Positions 41,873 through 49,906 of a DNA stretch of 64,000 nucleotides are shown piece by piece. This DNA comes from Ruminococcus sp. Lineage in GTDB: Bacteria > Bacillota > Clostridia > Oscillospirales > Ruminococcaceae. The translations under genes were made by a program, and so were the position numbers. Each line of letters starts with the position of its first letter. Position 1 is the first letter of the stretch. The notes under the pieces are model-generated. The model did not search any database. It was not told where the DNA came from and was given only the letters and a program-made list of their open reading frames with translations. Location of the stretch: contig JAGAQC010000062.1 in NCBI GenBank assembly GCA_017622925.1, forward strand, positions 1 through 64,000. Direction: 5' to 3'.

Positions 41873-43102
41873 TTAAAGTTCAACGCCGTTTTCTTCAAGC
41901 AAAGCTCTTGCGGACTCCACGGAATCCACTCCTTCCGCATTCTTTACGGGAGCAAATTCCTTGCTGCGAATGACCTCATATGGAATGCAGCTATCGTTCA
42001 TGTGAATCATATCGAGGATAAGCGTTTCAAACTTGCAGCCGTTGGGAGCTTTGGGCGTTATAAGTTCGCCGTTTTCGTTGATGCAGGGTATCTTTTTATC
42101 CACTATATGCACGGGCATTTTCTGCTTGTTTATTTCAACGAGCTTGTCAGTCCTGAAAAGATAATTAAGGATAACGCCGAATTTGTACGCAAGCTCGCCG
42201 TCAGCCATACGCTGATTAGCCATTTCATCGGTAAGCTCGTAATATTCAACGATAGACGGCTTTTCATCTTCAAGGCACATTGCGCCAACTCTTTCATACG
42301 GGTCAGCCTTTGCGACTACCTTTCCGCCCGAGTCGTTGCCTGTGCAGATGACCGCTCCGATGAACATGGGGTCGGCTATTTTTTGAAGAACGTTATCAAC
42401 TGCAAACACGTTCAGCCATTCAACACCCTGCGAAGTCAGCTTGTCGAAAATTCCAGAGCGTACAAGGGACGAGAACCAACCGCCGTTTCCGTTAGGCGAT
42501 GAGGATATGCGCGATTTGCTCTCCATGAGTATTTTTCCGCTGAAATCCACCGACGGAGCCATATCCTGTATGAAAAAGCTTACATATTCGCTGTTGTAGC
42601 CGAAATAATTATGTTCCTTTAAAAAATTGACCGTATCCTCGTTATTTTTTTCGCTTGTCATGATGACAAGAGGAATCCATGTGTCTGTGAGTTCGACTAC
42701 CTTCATAAGATTGTTTATAAGGCATTCAAAGATATACAGCTCTTTGGTGACGCCGATATTGAACATGCCCTTTGGTTTGTCGAAACCGAGCCTTGTACCC
42801 TGTCCGCCGGCAAGCAGAACGGCTGCGACCTTTCCTGCTTTAATGGCGGAAATTCCCGTGTTCAGATAATCTTCGCTGTTTCTTGCAATATCGTCTATGG
42901 TTACTGCTTCGATAGGTTCTATTTTTCCTCTGTTGGCGGCTAATCTTTTTTCGGCATCGAGATTTTCAAGAAGCGAAAAGTCTATGGATCCGATCTGTTT
43001 GAGAAGCTCCGAACGTTCTGTTTCGGTAAGCTCGTCATAAAATTTAAGAAGATGCCCCTGATCGTACTTATCAAGGAGCTGCTTGGCTGTTTCGTAGTTC
43101 AT
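41873..43102 (-). CDS. UTP-dependent sugar-1-phosphate uridylyltransferase (UDPGP family)
   Basis: A 409-residue nucleotidyltransferase of the UDPGP family (UDP-GlcNAc pyrophosphorylase or UTP-glucose-1-phosphate uridylyltransferase). It makes a UDP-sugar for cell-wall or polysaccharide synthesis. The glycine-rich nucleotide site LLAGGQGTRLGFDKPKGMF is at about 93-111. Other family segments are VIMTSEKNNEDT, FFIQDMAPSV and NVFAVDNVLQKIADP. The eukaryote-like UDPGP fold is distinct from GalU and GlmU. The RBS is GGGAG, and a family 2 element lies 25 bases upstream of the start. Confidence 0.9.
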   Translation of the reverse strand: MNYETAKQLLDKYDQGHLLKFYDELTETERSELLKQIGSIDFSLLENLDAEKRLAANRGKIEPIEAVTIDDIARNSEDYLNTGISAIKAGKVAAVLLAGGQGTRLGFDKPKGMFNIGVTKELYIFECLINNLMKVVELTDTWIPLVIMTSEKNNEDTVNFLKEHNYFGYNSEYVSFFIQDMAPSVDFSGKILMESKSRISSSPNGNGGWFSSLVRSGIFDKLTSQGVEWLNVFAVDNVLQKIADPMFIGAVICTGNDSGGKVVAKADPYERVGAMCLEDEKPSIVEYYELTDEMANQRMADGELAYKFGVILNYLFRTDKLVEINKQKMPVHIVDKKIPCINENGELITPKAPNGCKFETLILDMIHMNDSCIPYEVIRSKEFAPVKNAEGVDSVESARALLEENGVEL

Positions 43103-43126
43103 TCTTTTTTCTCCCTTAGTCCTTTA

Positions 43127-43292
43127 CTGGACCTGTTCAATAACCTTCAAAACGCTGCCTGACTTGTCTTTTTTGCGTTGTGCTTTGTCGGCTTTCCTTG
43201 AAATACATACAGTATTCCTGCGGAAATCCGACTTTGCACAGCACAAAAAATCCTGCGTCATTCAGCATTTTTCAGGTTACTGAACAGGTCTA
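43127..43292. mobile_element. MITE-like element, family 2 (166 bp)
   Basis: Ends GGACCTGTTCAATAACCTT and TACTGAACAGGTCTA. The core is the reverse complement of the 25.4 kb copy (GCTTTGTCGGCTTTCCTTG, ACATACAGTATTCCTGCGG, AATCCTGCGTCAT). It lies between the predicted promoter (43333-43361) and the ribosome binding site of the pyrophosphorylase gene. Confidence 0.75.
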
Positions 43293-43332
43293 TTATAAGT
43301 ATCATATACGTAATGTATTCACATTTACAACA

Positions 43333-43361
43333 ATTATATCATATTCCTTTCAAAAGGTCAA
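43333..43361 (-). promoter_or_regulatory. Promoter of the UDPGP gene, upstream of a MITE
   Basis: On the minus strand TTGACC, a 17-nt spacer and TATAAT. The predicted leader runs through the whole family 2 element. Confidence 0.7.
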
Positions 43362-43451
43362 CATGCTTTTATAAAATTAAATATTTTGTTAAAACCCTGC
43401 TTATGAAAATCAATTTACGAGGTATGCGTAAAGTTTTAGCAGGCATGTGAA

Positions 43452-43496
43452 ATTTTTTCCGCGACTGTTGCAATTTTGTGCTTAATATGCTATAAT
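43452..43496 (+). promoter_or_regulatory. CCGCG-TTGCAA promoter block upstream of the ArsC-like gene
   Basis: A T run, CCGCGACTGTTGCAA, 17 nt and TATAAT, 36 bases before the start codon. It is one of the best-preserved copies. Confidence 0.7.
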
Positions 43497-43532
43497 TTGG
43501 TTATCATAAGACTATAAAACGGAGGAATCAAA

Positions 43533-43880
43533 ATGATATTTTTATGCTATCCAAAATGCACAACGTGCAAAAAAGCTCAGAAGTGGCTTGACGACAACGG
43601 CATTTCATACGAGCTTCGGGACATCAAGGAAAACAACCCTGCATACGAGGAGCTTGCCGAATGGTACAAAAAGAGCGGACTGCCCCTAAAAAGATTTTTT
43701 AACACAAGCGGACTGCTGTACAAGTCCATGAGCTTAAAGGATAAGCTGCCCGACATGACGGAGGAGGAACAGCTAAAGCTTTTGGCGTCGGACGGTATGC
43801 TTGTAAAAAGACCTATTGCAATAAGCGGCGATACGGTTCTTGTGGGCTTCAAGGAAACAGAGTGGCAGAAGCTCATTTAA
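43533..43880 (+). CDS. ArsC/Spx family thioredoxin-fold protein
   Basis: A 115-residue protein of the ArsC/Spx/YffB group, with CYPKCTTCKKAQKWLDDNGI carrying the redox C-x-x-C pair. RDIKENNPAYEELAEWYKKS and VKRPIAISGDTVLVGF include the conserved R-P segment of the family. The order fits arsenate-reductase-like proteins of unknown partner more than the RNA polymerase regulator Spx, but the two are hard to separate by eye. RBS CGGAGG. It stands alone between two terminators. Confidence 0.85.
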   Translation: MIFLCYPKCTTCKKAQKWLDDNGISYELRDIKENNPAYEELAEWYKKSGLPLKRFFNTSGLLYKSMSLKDKLPDMTEEEQLKLLASDGMLVKRPIAISGDTVLVGFKETEWQKLI

Positions 43881-43883
43881 CAA

Positions 43884-43920
43884 AAAAGCAGCTTTCGGCA
43901 TAACGCTGAAGCTGCTTTTT
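43884..43920 (+). terminator. Terminator after the ArsC-like gene
   Basis: AAAAAGCAGCTTTC pairs with GCTGAAGCTGCTTTTT (with one mismatch), followed by AATTATTTT. It is bidirectional and also faces the TM2 gene. Confidence 0.8.
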
Positions 43921-43948
43921 AATTATTTTGAAAATCAAATAAGTTCGA

Positions 43949-44161
43949 TCACTGGAGCGGATTTCCGTTAGCGTCGGTATTGATGCTTCCGCAGAGGATC
44001 ATAATGCCCTCAACGAAGCCCCAGATTCCGGCAAGACCGCAGGTGCAAAGGGACAGCACAAGCTGGATAACAGCTTTCTTTGTATATCCGAGATAAAAAT
44101 TATGTATGCCGTATGCTCCGAGGAAAATTCCGAGAAGTCCGGCTGCCATTTTTGATTTCAT
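43949..44161 (-). CDS. TM2 domain protein (70 aa)
   Basis: A small membrane protein that is essentially one TM2 domain: GIFLGAYGIHNFYLGYTKKA forms the first helix and loop with the conserved G-x-H-x-F-Y-L-G motif. A second helix (VLSLCTCGLAGIWGFVEGI) and the tail GSINTDANGNPL follow. The start at 44161 has GGAGGT. It lies 30 bases after a larger paralogue, pointing to a recent duplication. Function unknown. Confidence 0.88.
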   Translation of the reverse strand: MKSKMAAGLLGIFLGAYGIHNFYLGYTKKAVIQLVLSLCTCGLAGIWGFVEGIMILCGSINTDANGNPLQ

Positions 44162-44191
44162 ATTAAACCTCCACAAATAACGTTATCTTTA

Positions 44192-44602
44192 TCAGTCGCC
44201 GAGGGGATTTCCGTCAGCGTCGGTATTGATGCTTCCCGTAAGGATCATGATACCTTCGATAAGACCCCATATCTCGCTTGCAATGGCAAGTGTACCGCAG
44301 CTGAGAACGGAGATAAGAAGCTGCGCAAGAGCCTTGCCCTTAAATCCGAGGTAGAAGTTGTGTACTCCGAAAGCTCCGAGGAAGATACCGAGGAGACCTG
44401 CCGCCATTTTTGACTTTGCGCCGGGAGCGGCAACAGTTTTGTTCTGAACGGCAAAGCCGCACGACATGCAGACAGCAGCGCCGGGAGCTACTTCGTTTCC
44501 GCAGTTTCCGCAATATTTTACGCCCTGACCTACGGGAGTACCGCAGTTTACGCAGACAGCCGCATTTGAGTCAACAGCGTTTCCGCAATTTTTACAATAC
44601 AT
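44192..44602 (-). CDS. TM2 domain protein with two N-terminal zinc ribbons
   Basis: A 136-residue protein with two short zinc ribbons (YCKNCGNAVDSNAAVCVNCG and YCGNCGNEVAPGAAVCMSCG), followed by a TM2 domain (GIFLGAFGVHNFYLGFKGKA, EIWGLIEGIMILTGSINTDA). Ribbon-TM2 fusions are common in Firmicutes with unknown function. The start at 44602 has GGAGGG; the longer open frame runs through the promoter. The paralogue downstream lacks the ribbons. Confidence 0.88.
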   Translation of the reverse strand: MYCKNCGNAVDSNAAVCVNCGTPVGQGVKYCGNCGNEVAPGAAVCMSCGFAVQNKTVAAPGAKSKMAAGLLGIFLGAFGVHNFYLGFKGKALAQLLISVLSCGTLAIASEIWGLIEGIMILTGSINTDADGNPLGD

Positions 44603-44675
44603 AATATAGACCCTCCATATATATTTATTAAAAATTAATAAGTGCAGTTTGTACCCCAAACCATACCATGATTTA

Positions 44676-44704
44676 ATTCTATCACGAAACGTCAAAAAAG
44701 TCAA
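44676..44704 (-). promoter_or_regulatory. Promoter of the TM2 genes
   Basis: On the minus strand TTGACT, a 17-nt spacer and TAGAAT. Confidence 0.6.
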
Positions 44705-44762
44705 TAGTATCACAATTTTTTGCAAATAAATTTTTTATGAATACATTAAGGTAAGTGAATTT

Positions 44763-44845
44763 TGTAGGGGACGGCGCCCACGACGTCCCGAAATAGGGTG
44801 ACGTTTACAGTTCGGAAACGGGACATCGTGGGCGCCGTCCCCTAC
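44763..44845. repeat. Short inverted-repeat element with GTAGGGGACGGCGCC ends
   Basis: TGTAGGGGACGGCGCCCACG is mirrored by CGTGGGCGCCGTCCCCTACA with about 40 bases between. The left end of the family 4 copy C at 26.83 kb is of this type. It lies between divergent TM2 and riboflavin promoters. Confidence 0.75.
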
Positions 44846-44910
44846 ACTTTGTATTTGCAGAAAAAATGTTCACCAACTTTTTTTTACACATACAAAATTT
44901 AAAAATCGTA

Positions 44911-44939
44911 TTGACATAAAATTAACGTTATGATATAAT
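44911..44939 (+). promoter_or_regulatory. Promoter of the riboflavin operon
   Basis: TTGACA, a 17-nt spacer and TATAAT, directly upstream of the FMN riboswitch. Confidence 0.85.
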
Positions 44940-44947
44940 TAGAGTAT

Positions 44948-45117
44948 GATCTTCGGGGCAGGGTGAGATTCCCTACCGACAGTATACTTTTCTTTTTTGA
45001 GATAGAGGAAAGTATGTAGCCTGTGAGCCGCTTTTGCGGTTGATTCGGTCAAATTCCGAAGCCGACGGTGAGTGCGGAGCTGTTCGCGCAAGTCCGGATG
45101 AGAGAGGATCGTCTGCT
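44948..45117 (+). ncRNA. FMN riboswitch (RFN element)
   Basis: The conserved RFN parts appear in order: ATCTTCGGGGCAGGGTGAGA and TTCCCTACCGACAGTA, a variable stem (TACTTTTC...GAAAGTATG), GTAGCCTGTGAGCC, then GATTCGGTCAAATTCCGAAG with CCGACGGTGAG, and AGTCCGGATGAGAGAGGATC at the end. FMN binding should promote the terminator that follows and shut off ribD-ribE-ribBA-ribH. Confidence 0.96.
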
Positions 45118-45132
45118 TCTATAGACAGATTT

Positions 45133-45159
45133 TTCCCCGAATTTTCGGGGATTTTTTTG
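45133..45159 (+). terminator. FMN-riboswitch terminator
   Basis: CCCCGAA pairs with TTCGGGG around a short loop, followed by ATTTTTTT, 11 bases before the ribD start codon region. It is the expression platform of the riboswitch. Confidence 0.85.
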
Positions 45160-45170
45160 TGGAGGTGAAT

Positions 45171-46283
45171 ATGTCTCACGAGGAATATATGAAAGCCGCT
45201 CTGGAGCTTGCGGAAAAAGGACTCGGATTTGTGAACCCCAATCCAATGGTGGGAGCTGTCATCGTCCGTGACGGAGAGATCATCGGCAGAGGGTATCATC
45301 ATAAGTGCGGTGAACTTCATGCCGAGCGCAACGCTTTTGCCGACTGTGACAGCCGTGGTATTGATTGCAGCGGAGCGGATATGTACGTTACGCTTGAACC
45401 GTGCTGTCACTATGGGAAAACGCCCCCGTGTACCGAAGCTGTGATCGGGCATAAGATAAAACGCGTGTTTATTGGTTCTGCCGACCCGAATCCGCTTGTT
45501 GCAGGAAAAGGCGTAAAGCTGCTTCGGGAAAACGGCATAGAGGTCACGGAAAACGTCCTCCGCAGCGAATGCGACGAGCTGAACGAAATATTTTTCCATT
45601 ACATTACATCAGGTACGCCCTTTGTGACTATGAAATATGCCATGACTGCGGACGGCAAGATCGCCTGTCATACGGGTGAATCGAAATGGATAACGGGAGA
45701 AGCGGCACGGCGTAACGTGCAGCGTGAAAGGCTGAAACACTCTGCTATAATGGTCGGTATCGGGACTGTCCTTGCAGACGACCCGATGCTGACGTGCAGA
45801 CTTGAAAACGGTCGGAATCCGATAAGAATCATATGCGACACACATCTGCGTATTCCGCTCGACTGCAATATTGTCCGCACAGCGAAGGAGGTCACGACAA
45901 TTATCGCTACTTCCTCACAAAATGAAGAAAAAAGACTTGCGCTTTCCGAATCGCACTGTAATACGCTTGTGGTCGGTGAAAAAAACGGTCATATTGATTT
46001 AAACGAACTTATGAGTGAGCTAAGCGCTTTGCAAATCGACAGCATACTCTTAGAGGGTGGAGGAGAACTCAACTGGTCTATGCTGAATGCAGGACTTGTG
46101 AATAAAGTTCAGGCTTATATCGCGCCGAAAATTTTCGGCGGAGCTGATGCAAAGTCGCCTGTTTCGGGAATCGGAGTACCAACGCCGTCCGACGCTTTTA
46201 TGCTTGAAAATACAAAAGTAAAGCGTATCGGCGATGATATTTTAATTGAAAGCAGGGTGAGAAATGTTCACGGGAATAATTGA
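45171..46283 (+). CDS. ribD: Bifunctional pyrimidine deaminase/reductase RibD
   Basis: It carries out deamination and then NADPH reduction of the pyrimidine intermediate in riboflavin synthesis. The deaminase domain (about 1-145) has the zinc motifs HAERNAF and PCCHYGKTPPC; the reductase domain (about 148-370) has TMKYAMTADGKIA, SKWITGEAAR and ILLEGGGELNWSM. The 370-residue length is typical. The start at 45171 has GGAGGT. It overlaps ribE by 20 bases. Confidence 0.96.
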   Translation: MSHEEYMKAALELAEKGLGFVNPNPMVGAVIVRDGEIIGRGYHHKCGELHAERNAFADCDSRGIDCSGADMYVTLEPCCHYGKTPPCTEAVIGHKIKRVFIGSADPNPLVAGKGVKLLRENGIEVTENVLRSECDELNEIFFHYITSGTPFVTMKYAMTADGKIACHTGESKWITGEAARRNVQRERLKHSAIMVGIGTVLADDPMLTCRLENGRNPIRIICDTHLRIPLDCNIVRTAKEVTTIIATSSQNEEKRLALSESHCNTLVVGEKNGHIDLNELMSELSALQIDSILLEGGGELNWSMLNAGLVNKVQAYIAPKIFGGADAKSPVSGIGVPTPSDAFMLENTKVKRIGDDILIESRVRNVHGNN

Positions 46284-46914
46284 GGAAGTCGGAACTGTAA
46301 AAGAAGTCCGCCGTAACGGTAGCAATTCTTTTATACGTATTCAGGCTGAAAAAATTCTTGCCGATGTTAATATAGGCGACAGCATTGCAGTCAACGGAGT
46401 ATGTTTAACAGCCACAAAGCTTGACGGCGGTATATTTCAGGCTGACGTAATGAACGAAACGCTGAAACGTTCCTCGCTGGGTATGCTCAAACAGGGAAGT
46501 CCCGTAAATCTCGAACGCGCAATGGCGGCAAACGGACGGTTCGGCGGACATATCGTATCGGGACACATTGACGGCACAGGTACGATAACAGGCATAAAAA
46601 ACGACGGTATCGCCGTATGGTATACCATATCCGCAAACGCCGATATTATGCGGTATATCGTGGAAAAAGGCTCTATTGCCATTGACGGCATAAGTCTTAC
46701 TGTAGCGGAGGTAAATAAAAATAATTTCAGCGTATCAATAATTCCGCATACGGCGGCTCAGACAATATTGTCGTCGAAAAAAGCAGGCGATATTGTGAAT
46801 CTTGAAAATGATATTATCGGAAAGTACGTGGAGAAGCTGCTCGGACCCAAAGCGGAGAATACCGCCGCCCACGGGATAGACAAAGGCTTTCTTGCGGAAA
46901 ACGGATTTTTTTAA
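46264..46914 (+). CDS. ribE: Riboflavin synthase, alpha subunit
   Basis: The last enzyme of the pathway, dismutating lumazine to riboflavin. The 216-residue protein shows two tandem lumazine-binding repeats: MFTGIIEEVGTVKEV and IGDSIAVNGVCLTATK in the first, GHIVSGHIDGTGTI and KGSIAIDGISLTVAEV in the second. The start has GGTGAG and lies inside ribD. Confidence 0.96.
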   Translation: MFTGIIEEVGTVKEVRRNGSNSFIRIQAEKILADVNIGDSIAVNGVCLTATKLDGGIFQADVMNETLKRSSLGMLKQGSPVNLERAMAANGRFGGHIVSGHIDGTGTITGIKNDGIAVWYTISANADIMRYIVEKGSIAIDGISLTVAEVNKNNFSVSIIPHTAAQTILSSKKAGDIVNLENDIIGKYVEKLLGPKAENTAAHGIDKGFLAENGFF

Positions 46915-46926
46915 AGGGGATATGAT

Positions 46927-47679
46927 ATGAAAAAAGCGATGATAATAAGCGCGGCTATACCGCTTATCACACTTGTATCGTGCAATATAAGCGTGAACGG
47001 CTTCAATGTTGACACGTCCTTTGATTTTGAAAAGACAAATTCGGAAACGCTGGAAATTTCGGGAGAAAATATTACAGGTCTGGACGTTGACGTAAGCGTC
47101 GGCAAACTTAAAATAAGTTACGGAGATTCCGAAAAAGTCAGAATTGCAGGCAGCTATACATGCCGAGGTATCAATGAGAAAAAGACGGACGCCGCGCTGG
47201 AAAAGGTCAAAATACAATATAACACAAGCGGTCAGACTTTAAATATTACTATGGCGGGGGAGGATTTCAATTCAAAATTCGTGAACCTGTCAACAGACCT
47301 TGACATTACGCTGCCGAAAAGCTTTGCGGACTTTAGCGTTTCCTCAGACGTGGGCGATATAGAGATAGTGGGACTTTCGGGCGGCTTTGATATTTCGGCG
47401 GACGTGGGTCAGATAAACTGTCGGGATATATCGCTTACAGGCGATTCAAAAATATCTGCCGATGTGGGAGATATTGACGTTACTCTTGTCGAGACAGCCG
47501 AATGCGAGCTTGAAATTTCCGCAGACGTCGGGGACATCGACCTCGATACGCAGGGTCTTGATTTTACCGTTACCGACAAATCAGAGGACTACGTCAGCAA
47601 GAAAAAGGACGTTCTTATCGCCGACAAGTGCAAGGCTGAGCTTTCGGCTGATGTCGGAGATGTAAAGATCAATAAATAG
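46927..47679 (+). CDS. DUF4097-type lipoprotein inside the riboflavin operon
   Basis: A 250-residue lipoprotein (lipobox LVSCN) with a right-handed beta-helix-like domain of the DUF4097 adhesin type. The repeats are [43 protein letters not shown] and [13 protein letters not shown], spaced about 20-35 residues. It has no known link to riboflavin synthesis. Its position between ribE and ribBA suggests insertion into the operon and FMN-controlled expression. RBS GGGGAT. Confidence 0.85.
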   Translation: MKKAMIISAAIPLITLVSCNISVNGFNVDTSFDFEKTNSETLEISGENITGLDVDVSVGKLKISYGDSEKVRIAGSYTCRGINEKKTDAALEKVKIQYNTSGQTLNITMAGEDFNSKFVNLSTDLDITLPKSFADFSVSSDVGDIEIVGLSGGFDISADVGQINCRDISLTGDSKISADVGDIDVTLVETAECELEISADVGDIDLDTQGLDFTVTDKSEDYVSKKKDVLIADKCKAELSADVGDVKINK

Positions 47680-47690
47680 GAGTGATAACA

Positions 47691-48899
47691 ATGCCCGAAA
47701 ACTTTAAGTACAATACGGTGGAGGAGGCTGTTGAAGCTCTCAGGAACGGCGAAATTATTCTTGTCACCGATGACGAGGACAGGGAAAACGAGGGCGACAT
47801 GATATGCGCCGCCGAGTTCGCTACAACAGAAAACGTCAACTTCATGGCGGCTCATGCAAAAGGACTTATCTGCATGCCCATGAGCGTTGAACTGTGCGGC
47901 AAGCTTCACCTGCCGCAAATGGTGGACTATAATACCGATAATCATTCAACGGCGTTTACCGTGTCTATCGACCATGTTGAGACAACTACGGGAATTTCAG
48001 CGCAGGAACGTGGATTCACGGCGAGAATGGCGGTTGACGACAGCGCAAGACCCGAGGATTTCCGCCGTCCCGGTCATATGTTTCCGCTGACTGCAAAGAA
48101 AAACGGCGTTCTGGAGCGTGAGGGACATACCGAAGCCACGGTTGACCTTATGCGGCTTGCAGGGCTGAAAGAATGCGGTCTTTGCTGTGAGATAATGCGT
48201 GACGACGGCACAATGATGAGAGCCGCCGAATTGCAGGAAAAAGCCAAAGAATGGGGCTTGAAGTTCATTACCATTCAGGCTCTCAAGGAGTACAGAAAAG
48301 TACACGAGACATTTGTTGAATGTGTTGCCAATACAAAGCTGCCTACGAAATACGGGGAATTCAGGGCAGTATGCTTCGTCAACAGGCTTAACGGCGAACA
48401 CCATGTTGCTCTTGTAAAGGGCGACATCGGGGACGGCGAAGATATTCTGTGCCGTGTTCATTCCGAGTGCCTTACGGGGGACGCGTTCGGCTCTTTGAAA
48501 TGCGACTGCGGACAGCAGTTTGCGGCGGCTATGACTCAGATAGAAAAGGAGGGCAGGGGAGTTCTCCTTTACATGCGGCAGGAGGGCAGAGGTATCGGAC
48601 TTGTGAACAAGCTGCGAGCCTACGAATTGCAGGACGGCGGTATGGATACTCTCGATGCTAATTTGGCTCTCGGATTCCCCGGCGATATGAGGGAATACTA
48701 TATCGGAGCGCAGATACTTCGTGAGCTGGGCTGCAAAACCCTGCGTCTGCTTACGAATAATCCCGATAAGGTGTACGGTCTCAGCGGATTCGGTCTTGAA
48801 ATAAAGGAGCGTATCCCTATCCAAATGGACGCTACTGCATATGACTTGTTCTATCTGAAAACCAAACGTGACAGAATGGGGCATATTCTCGATTATTAA
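47691..48899 (+). CDS. ribBA: Bifunctional DHBP synthase / GTP cyclohydrolase II RibBA
   Basis: It provides both entry substrates for riboflavin synthesis. The N-terminal 3,4-dihydroxy-2-butanone-4-phosphate synthase (about 1-200) has [19 protein letters not shown] and the late [13 protein letters not shown]. The C-terminal GTP cyclohydrolase II (about 205-402) has the zinc site [17 protein letters not shown] and RQEGRGIGL. The length is 402 residues. RBS AGGAGTG. Confidence 0.97.
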   Translation: MPENFKYNTVEEAVEALRNGEIILVTDDEDRENEGDMICAAEFATTENVNFMAAHAKGLICMPMSVELCGKLHLPQMVDYNTDNHSTAFTVSIDHVETTTGISAQERGFTARMAVDDSARPEDFRRPGHMFPLTAKKNGVLEREGHTEATVDLMRLAGLKECGLCCEIMRDDGTMMRAAELQEKAKEWGLKFITIQALKEYRKVHETFVECVANTKLPTKYGEFRAVCFVNRLNGEHHVALVKGDIGDGEDILCRVHSECLTGDAFGSLKCDCGQQFAAAMTQIEKEGRGVLLYMRQEGRGIGLVNKLRAYELQDGGMDTLDANLALGFPGDMREYYIGAQILRELGCKTLRLLTNNPDKVYGLSGFGLEIKERIPIQMDATAYDLFYLKTKRDRMGHILDY

Positions 48900-48913
48900 A
48901 AGGGGAAAATGAT

Positions 48914-49423
48914 ATGAGATTATTGGATCATTTAATGATGGCTTTGATGTTGATCTTAATAGGGTTATTTTTGTATGAGTTCATTTGTGTACTCATAAAT
49001 GTGCCGAAAATAAAGCTGCATGAGAATAAGGTCAGAGTTAAGGAGAAAGTTGCTTTATATGTAACATGGATAATTATATCAGTTTCTAATATGTTGATGA
49101 ACTTTTTACAATATTCAGACGATGATGAGGATAAGCTTTTTCATCTCATGGCTGCTGTTATGTGGGCAGTTTTTGCAATTCATTATATATTCATGGTTTT
49201 GTTTGCAAGAGATGTTTATATAACCGCCGATGGCGTTCTTTATAAATACAGGAGAAAACTGAAAGTAAGCTGTGACGAATATAAATATATAATAGACGGC
49301 GATGTTCTGGAGCTTTATTTCAAAAAGGCGGTAAGTCCGGTAAAATTTAAAATCACCGAAAACAAAGACGAGTTAATTAAGCTGTTGGAGGAGAATTACA
49401 CTCCGTACAGCGATGAAATTTAA
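48914..49423 (+). CDS. Membrane protein of unknown function inside the riboflavin operon
   Basis: I do not recognise a named family. The 169-residue protein has three predicted transmembrane helices (about 5-27, 46-66 and 76-98). A C-terminal soluble part (about 100-169, YITADGVLYKYRRKLKVSCD, YKYIIDGDVLELYFKK) has the strand pattern of small PH-like membrane-associated domains. It sits between ribBA and ribH with short gaps and a GGGGA ribosome binding site, so it is transcribed under FMN control. It is AT-richer than its neighbours, hinting at a later insertion. Confidence 0.7.
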   Translation: MRLLDHLMMALMLILIGLFLYEFICVLINVPKIKLHENKVRVKEKVALYVTWIIISVSNMLMNFLQYSDDDEDKLFHLMAAVMWAVFAIHYIFMVLFARDVYITADGVLYKYRRKLKVSCDEYKYIIDGDVLELYFKKAVSPVKFKITENKDELIKLLEENYTPYSDEI

Positions 49424-49438
49424 AGGAGAGTTTATATT

Positions 49439-49906
49439 ATGAAAACTTATGAGGGAAATTTAATTCCGAAGGACGTGAGGATCGGCATTGTAGTTGCGCG
49501 ATTCAACGAATTTATCACAAGCAAGCTCTTGGGCGGAGCGATAGACACGCTGAAAAGACACGATGTTTCCGAGGACTCGATAGACGTTGCATGGGTCCCC
49601 GGCGCGTTTGAAATTCCGCTTATTGCTCAGAAAATGGCAAAGTGCGGCAAGTACGATGCCGTTATCTGTCTCGGAGCAATAATTCGCGGCAGCACGTCCC
49701 ATTACGACCTTGTATGCAACGAGGCTGCAAAGGGCATTGCTCAGGTGTCCCTTAACAGCGATATTCCCGTTATGTTCGGCGTTATCACGACTGAGAACAT
49801 CGAGCAGGCTATAGAGCGCGCAGGCTCAAAGGCAGGCAACAAGGGCAGCGAATGTGCCGAGGGCGCAATCGAGATGATAAATCTTATACGTGAAATAGAG
49901 GACTAA
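49439..49906 (+). CDS. ribH: Lumazine synthase
   Basis: A 155-residue 6,7-dimethyl-8-ribityllumazine synthase, the penultimate riboflavin enzyme, normally assembling into 60-mer shells. Family segments are [49 protein letters not shown] with the catalytic His region, and [28 protein letters not shown]. The next gene begins immediately after its stop. Confidence 0.97.
   Translation: MKTYEGNLIPKDVRIGIVVARFNEFITSKLLGGAIDTLKRHDVSEDSIDVAWVPGAFEIPLIAQKMAKCGKYDAVICLGAIIRGSTSHYDLVCNEAAKGIAQVSLNSDIPVMFGVITTENIEQAIERAGSKAGNKGSECAEGAIEMINLIREIED

Noticed and set aside
44678-44725. The N-terminal extension of the ribbon-TM2 protein in the longest open frame
   Set aside because: It crosses a good minus-strand promoter, while a GGAGGG site sits before the ATG at 44602.
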